In this document: piece after piece, positions 1-5,103 of the stretch
Layout: the number at the start of each line of letters is the position of its first letter
Position numbering within the stretch: position 1 is the first letter of the stretch
Notes under the pieces: model-generated
Seen by the model: only the letters and a program-made list of their open reading frames with translations
The model's database searches: none
Told to the model about the DNA's origin: nothing
Program-made: the position numbers and the translations under genes
DNA from: Labilithrix luteola
Lineage (GTDB): Bacteria; Myxococcota_A; Polyangia; Polyangiales; Polyangiaceae
Direction of reading: 5' to 3'
Length of the DNA: 5,103 bases
NCBI GenBank assembly: GCA_026225435.1
Contig: JAMFST010000487.1
Coordinates: 1-5,103, forward strand

Positions 1-67
1 CCTGGTGCGAAAGCCGCTCGATCTCGGCCAGCAGATCCACGGCCGATACCACTACGAGCTCGCTCAC
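1..67 (-). CDS. Probable 5' end of a divergent gene of unknown function (partial)
   Basis: The leftward frame opens with GTG at 67-65 and reads VSELVVVSAVDLLAEIERLS, then His-Gln, before the window ends. A GGAGG Shine-Dalgarno sequence lies 5 nt before the GTG, and an in-frame TGA lies a few codons further upstream, so the start is well bounded. The short peptide has a hydrophobic strand followed by an amphipathic helix, as in a real N-terminus. I cannot name the family from 22 residues. The competing reading is the C-terminal tail of a rightward gene (2-94, stop TAG), which is open over the same bases. Second-position GC is low (6 of 22) over 2-67, which fits coding on either strand, and rises after 67, which favours a start at 67. 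The rival peptide is His/Tyr-rich, as expected of the antisense of Val codons. Confidence 0.5.
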   Translation of the reverse strand, partial: MSELVVVSAVDLLAEIERLSHQ

Positions 68-72
68 CCGGG

Positions 73-77
73 CCTCC
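73..77 (-). promoter_or_regulatory. Shine-Dalgarno GGAGG for the leftward partial gene
   Basis: The plus strand reads CCTCC, which is GGAGG on the minus strand, 5 nt before the GTG at 67-65. This strong match at good spacing is the main reason for choosing the leftward gene and this start over another in-frame GTG four codons upstream. Confidence 0.5.
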
Positions 78-96
78 ACGCCGTCTCACCGTAGGC

Positions 97-145
97 GATG
101 CGCGTTTTCAAAGCGAAGGACAACGCGTAAAAGCGCGAGCGCATC
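97..145. repeat. 7-bp inverted repeat flanking the putative efflux-gene promoter
   Basis: GATGCGC at 97-103 is the exact reverse complement of GCGCATC at 139-145, separated by 35 nt. Inside it, CGCGTTTT (101-108) can alternatively pair with AAAAGCGCG (129-137) with one bulged G. The arms bracket the promoter candidate. This could be an operator-like arrangement or chance; there is no T-run to make it a terminator. Confidence 0.3.
105..133 (+). promoter_or_regulatory. Candidate sigma70-type promoter for the TolC-family gene
   Basis: TTTTCA at 105-110 matches 4 of 6 of the TTGACA -35 consensus, and TAAAAG at 128-133 matches 4 of 6 of the TATAAT -10 consensus, with a 17-nt spacer. Transcription would start near 140, leaving a leader of about 18 nt that contains the AAGGGA ribosome binding site. 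It is the most A/T-rich patch I see in a very GC-rich window. Both boxes are imperfect, so this is tentative. Confidence 0.28.
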
Positions 146-146
146 C

Positions 147-152
147 AAGGGA
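147..152 (+). promoter_or_regulatory. Ribosome binding site for the TolC-family gene
   Basis: AAGGGA lies 6 nt before the ATG at 159. It fixes this start even though the reading frame stays open to the left edge of the window. The residues after the ATG form a signal peptide, which supports the same choice. Confidence 0.6.
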
Positions 153-1650
153 CGCCCAATGCCGACTCGCGCTCATTTCAAGAGGATCTCGTCGCTTCCG
201 TCTCCCGCTCACCTGGTGGGGTGCGCGACCGTGCTGGCCTCCGTGGCGACAGCGACGGCGGCGCTCGCTCAGGCGGCGCCTCCGTCGACGCTGCCGGCCA
301 CGCCGACCACGCAGCTCCCCGTAGGCGGAGAATCGCCGCAAGGGAACGGGCCGCAAGGGACGCCGCACGGCAACACGAACCTCCCCGCCGAGAGGCCGCA
401 ACGCGATCTCGTCTCCGCGCAGAGCGGCGGCATCGACAACGCCACCGTGGGCCGCCGCGCCGCCACCACCAGCTACAGCGCCAAGCAGTCGCTCGAGACC
501 CTGCGCTCGGCTGCGGCGCAGGTCGACGCCGCCTGGTCCAGCTTCCTCCCGCGCCTCACCGGCACCGCGCGCTACACGCGTCTGAGCAACTTCACCCCGC
601 CGTCGCTCTTTCCCGGCTCGCTCGTCGGCACGTCGCAGACCACGGCCGGTCCGCTCACCGGAGGTGTCGGCAGCCTCGCGTCCACCGGCGCGGTCGCCTT
701 CCCCATCATCCTGAACAACTGGCTCCTCCAGGCGAGCCTCGCGGTCCCCATCAGCGACTACTTCCTCACCATCCAGCAGACCTACGGCGCTGCGCTCAAC
801 GCCCGCGACGCCGCGGCCTTCGACGAGGCCGCCGCCCGCGCCAAGTCGGGCGCCGATGGACGCATCCTGTACTACTCGTGGCTCCAGGCGATCGGCGCCG
901 AGGTGGTCGCCGAGGAAGCGCTGCAGGACGAGCGCAATCACCTGGGCGACGCGCAGAACCAGTTCCAGGCGGGGAACGCCTCGAAGGCCGACGTGCTCCG
1001 CGCCGAGACCAACGTGGCGTCCGCCGAGCTGCAGGTGGTGCACGCGAAGAACTTCGCCGAGCTCGCCGAGGAGCAGGTGCGCGTCGCCATCCACGCCAAG
1101 CCGGACGAGAAGCTCGTCCCCGGCGAGGACCTGGTCACGCCGCCGCCGCCGTTCCCCGGCGCCGTCCCGCAGCTCACCACCGAGGCGCTCTCCACGCGCC
1201 CCGAGATCAAGAGCCTCCAGGCCAACGCGGTGTCGCTGCACAAGCGCGCCGACGCGCAGAAGAACGGCGTCGTCCCGAGCTTGTCGGCCTTCGCCGACGG
1301 CATCGAGGGGAACCCGAACTCGCGTGAGATCCCGCAGTCGCAGAGCTGGCTCGGCACCTGGGACCTGGGCGCGCAGCTCACCTGGGACTCGAGCGCGGCG
1401 CTCACCAAGAACGCCACCGGCCGTGACCTGCAAGCGCAGGCCGACGCGCTCACCGCCGCCGCCGGCAACTACCGCGACAGCGTGGTCGTCGAGGTCCTGC
1501 AGGACTACCAGGCGGTGCACGAGGCGGACTTCTCCCTCGAGTCCACCAAGCGCGAGCTCGCCAGCGCGACGGAAGCCTACCGCGTGCAGCGCGAGCTGTT
1601 CGAGAACGGCCGCGGCACCTCGACGACGCTCACCGACGCCGAGACCGAGC

Positions 1651-3651
<2,001 letters not shown>

Positions 3652-3666
3652 GAGGGCCGCGTCACT

Positions 3667-4047
3667 CTAGCCGAATGCGGCAAATGTGACGAAGTGCCCG
3701 CCTGGCTCGCGGATCCCGATCTCCTTGGAGCCATAGAACGTCGTCCGCTCGGCCAGGAACACCGGCGCATCGGCGAGCGCGACCTTGATCGGGTCGAGCG
3801 CGTCGACCTCGACGAACAGGTGCGTCTTGCCCGCGGAGCCGGCGAGCTCGGGCCCGGCGTCCTTCGCGACCGACGCGGCCGTCTGGTACATCACCTCGAA
3901 CGACTCGTTCCCGAGGATGACGAAGGCGAGCCGCCCACTGTCCCCGTCCGGCACCTCGTTCACCTTCTTGAGGCCGAGCGCGATCCAGAACGGCAGGCAC
4001 GGCTCGATCGCCTCGACGATCAACACGGCGGTGGCTTTCTTCAGCAT
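3667..4047 (-). CDS. VOC-family (glyoxalase/bleomycin-resistance fold) protein
   Basis: This 126-residue protein is a typical single-unit VOC protein made of paired beta-alpha-beta-beta-beta modules. The first module begins at once (ATAVLIVEAIEPCLPFW, residues 5-21) and continues to FVILGNESFEVMYQ (42-55). The second begins at THLFVEVDALDPI (75-87) and ends in RTTFYGSKEIGIREPGGHF and VTFA (101-123). By hand comparison with glyoxalase I, two of the four metal-ligand positions keep a ligand residue (E51 and H76). The first and last are T6 and T121, so a classical glyoxalase site is unlikely. The substrate is unknown; relatives include glyoxalases, dioxygenases and drug-binding resistance proteins. 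The ATG at 4047 has no Shine-Dalgarno and directly follows a GC-only stem-loop. The frame stays open upstream, but the fold starts here. It lies 46 nt after the AraC-type regulator and 15 nt before ygiQ, probably on one transcript. Confidence 0.85.
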   Translation of the reverse strand: MLKKATAVLIVEAIEPCLPFWIALGLKKVNEVPDGDSGRLAFVILGNESFEVMYQTAASVAKDAGPELAGSAGKTHLFVEVDALDPIKVALADAPVFLAERTTFYGSKEIGIREPGGHFVTFAAFG

Positions 4048-4074
4048 CCGGCCGGTGTAGCCGCGCCCGGCCGG
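4048..4074 (-). repeat. CCGGCCGG pair forming a stem-loop at the VOC start codon
   Basis: The self-complementary octamer CCGGCCGG occurs at 4048-4055 and again at 4067-4074, within the 46-nt gap between the AraC-type gene and the VOC gene. In the leftward mRNA the copies can pair as an 8-bp all-G/C stem with an 11-nt loop, ending on the base before the AUG. As DNA they are direct repeats 19 nt apart, which could also serve as a protein-binding pair. Function is inferred only; no Shine-Dalgarno is visible in this gap. Confidence 0.45.
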
Positions 4075-4093
4075 CAGGTCTTGAACGAATCCG

Positions 4094-4831
4094 TCAGCGC
4101 GCGGCCAGCTCGGCGCGATACGCCCGCGGCGAGAGCCCGGCGAAGCGGGAGAACTCGCGGCTGAAGTGAGCCTGATCGGCGTACCCGGTCGCCTGCGCGA
4201 GGTCGGCGAAGCGCTCGCCCCGCCGAAGCTCGGCCAGCGCCGCCTCGAAGCGGAGGTAGCGCAGGTGCTCCTTCGGCGAGACGCCGAGCGCCGTGTGGAA
4301 CCGCCGCTCCAGCGTGCGCGCGCTCCACCCGGTGCGCGCGAGCAGATCATCGACCGTGTCCGTCGCTCGCAGCGCCGCGGACAGCCGGAGGAGCGGTGAG
4401 CTCGCGGGACTCGCCCGGCGCAGCGCTGCGGTGACCTGCTCCAGCGTGGTCGCGCTATCCGCGCCGCTGGCGACGAGGGGCAACGGCGCTTCGAAGCGGG
4501 CATCCAGCGCGCCGAAGGGCACGTCGGCATCGGTCATCGATGCGAGCGGCGCGCGCACGAAGGCGGCCAGCGCTCCCGGCTCGAAGCGCACCCCGACGAG
4601 CACGCCCCGCGCGTCCGGCGACGCCTCGACGAGCCGCGCGCGGGTCATCGTCCCGACCCAGCGCAGTCGACGGTCCTTCGCCACCTCGTCGCGCAGATCG
4701 ATCAGCAGATCGGCGCACCCATCCGGCAGCACGCGAAACGGCGCGGTCGCCTCCGCGTCCTCGGTCCGCCACCAGAACGCGCGCACGAAGGGGCGCAGAT
4801 CCGCCGGCGGCGCAGCCTCGGCGTACGTCAC
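4094..4831 (-). CDS. AraC-family transcriptional regulator (DUF6597-type N-terminal domain)
   Basis: This 245-residue regulator has a sensor-like N-terminal domain and a C-terminal AraC DNA-binding domain. The N-terminal part (about 1-115) matches the DUF6597 pattern as I know it: DLRPFVRAFWW (11-21), VLPDGCADLLIDL (34-46), VGTMTRARLVEA (59-70) and GVRFEPGALAAF (80-91). The C-terminal part (about 145-245) has two helix-turn-helix units: TVDDLLARTGWSARTLERRF (159-178), then FADLAQATGYADQAHFSREF (208-227) and GLSPRAYRAEL. The start is GTG at 4831, 4 nt after the upstream stop, with AGGAG 10 nt before it. The conserved domain begins within a few residues, so no earlier start is needed. It probably controls its own operon, including the VOC gene next to it; the ligand is unknown. 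AraC proteins often bind paired direct repeats, but no clear operator is visible in the window. Confidence 0.93.
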   Translation of the reverse strand: MTYAEAAPPADLRPFVRAFWWRTEDAEATAPFRVLPDGCADLLIDLRDEVAKDRRLRWVGTMTRARLVEASPDARGVLVGVRFEPGALAAFVRAPLASMTDADVPFGALDARFEAPLPLVASGADSATTLEQVTAALRRASPASSPLLRLSAALRATDTVDDLLARTGWSARTLERRFHTALGVSPKEHLRYLRFEAALAELRRGERFADLAQATGYADQAHFSREFSRFAGLSPRAYRAELAAR

Positions 4832-4835
4832 CGCC

Positions 4836-5103
4836 TCAGCTCTCCTGCGCCTCGCGCTCGTCGTCGGGGCGCCAGCCGTTCTTGCGCAGGAACACCCGCA
4901 TCTTGCCGTACACGTCGACCGTCTCCAGGTGCGACAGCCGCTCGGCGCTCAGCGGCACCAGGCTCCCGTCGCGGAACGACAGCACGATGCGGGCGACGTC
5001 GATCGGCGGTGCGACCCGCGCGTCGGCGAAGCGCATCGCCGGGATGGCGCTGGGACCGTCGATGACCCGCTCGATCGCCTCGGTGTCGAGCGCCACCTCG
5101 CGC
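4836..5103 (-). CDS. Hypothetical protein, possibly truncated by the window edge
   Basis: I do not recognise this protein. The leftward frame is open from the window edge to TGA at 4838-4836. A GTG at 5096-5094 would give a complete 86-residue protein beginning VALDTEAIERVIDG, but only 7 bases lie upstream and show no clear Shine-Dalgarno, so it may equally be the C-terminus of a longer protein. Visible features are a probable helix (ALDTEAIERVID), strand-like VARIVLSFRDGSLVPL, then SAERLSHLETVDVYGKMRVF and an acidic end (DDEREAQES). There are no Cys residues, signal peptide or membrane segment. The stop is 4 nt from the GTG of the AraC-family gene, whose ribosome binding site it overlaps, so the two are probably co-transcribed and coupled. 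Codon use resembles its neighbours. Confidence 0.7.
   Translation of the reverse strand, partial: REVALDTEAIERVIDGPSAIPAMRFADARVAPPIDVARIVLSFRDGSLVPLSAERLSHLETVDVYGKMRVFLRKNGWRPDDEREAQES
4842..4846 (-). promoter_or_regulatory. Shine-Dalgarno AGGAG for the AraC-family gene
   Basis: The plus strand reads CTCCT, which is AGGAG on the minus strand, 10 nt before the GTG at 4831. It lies inside the last codons of the upstream gene. A second GAGG occurs only 2 nt before the GTG, too close to be preferred. The placement supports GTG as the start and co-expression with the upstream gene. Confidence 0.5.

Noticed and set aside
2..94. Rightward C-terminal tail ending at TAG 92-94
   Set aside because: Kept as an alternative only. 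The peptide is His/Tyr-rich like antisense of Val codons, and the opposite strand offers a GTG start with a strong ribosome binding site.
216..224. Possible lipobox LVGC near the efflux protein N-terminus
   Set aside because: The Cys lies at the start of the hydrophobic segment rather than at its end, and an ordinary ALA/Q signal peptidase site follows the segment.
1138..1153. CCG/CGC triplet run resembling a microsatellite
   Set aside because: It encodes the TPPPPFPG linker between the two efflux repeats; proline codons explain it.
221..1327. Second rightward frame of 368 codons inside the TolC-family gene
   Set aside because: The product is extremely Arg-rich, an out-of-frame reading of the efflux gene.
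4048..4530. N-terminal extension of the VOC frame into the AraC-type gene (287-residue reading)
   Set aside because: The added 161 residues are Arg/Ser/Pro shadow sequence of the regulator. The VOC fold begins exactly at the ATG at 4047.

Overview
This is a GC-rich, densely coding chromosomal window with strong G/C preference at third codon positions. The TolC-type outer-membrane channel implies a Gram-negative (diderm) bacterium. The base composition and the style of the proteins fit Myxococcota or a similar high-GC lineage, but that placement is an inference.

Layout from left to right. Bases 1-67 probably hold the first 22 codons of a leftward gene that runs off the window. It has a GGAGG ribosome binding site and a GTG start. 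Bases 68-158 are a short divergent intergenic region, the most A/T-rich spot seen, with a weak sigma70-like promoter candidate and an inverted repeat. A rightward TolC-family outer-membrane efflux gene follows (159-1760). All remaining genes point left and form one closely packed run. In transcription order they are an unrecognised small or truncated protein (5103-4836), an AraC-family regulator (4831-4094), a VOC/glyoxalase-fold protein (4047-3667) and a YgiQ-family radical SAM protein (3651-1651). Gaps between them are 4, 46 and 15 nt, as expected of an operon.

The regulator and the VOC protein plausibly form a sensing/response pair. YgiQ is a widespread radical SAM family of unknown function and may simply share the transcript. 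The TolC-family gene has no periplasmic adaptor or inner-membrane pump beside it on its visible side, so its partners must lie elsewhere or left of the window.

Most of the content is ordinary. The points worth a second look are structural. The ygiQ frame runs 110 nt into the tail of the convergent efflux gene, with a collapse of third-position GC there. A perfect CCGGCCGG/CCGGCCGG stem-loop abuts the VOC start codon. Two mutually exclusive hairpins sit at the end of the efflux gene. I found no tRNA, rRNA, CRISPR array, insertion sequence or clear new defence or metabolic system.
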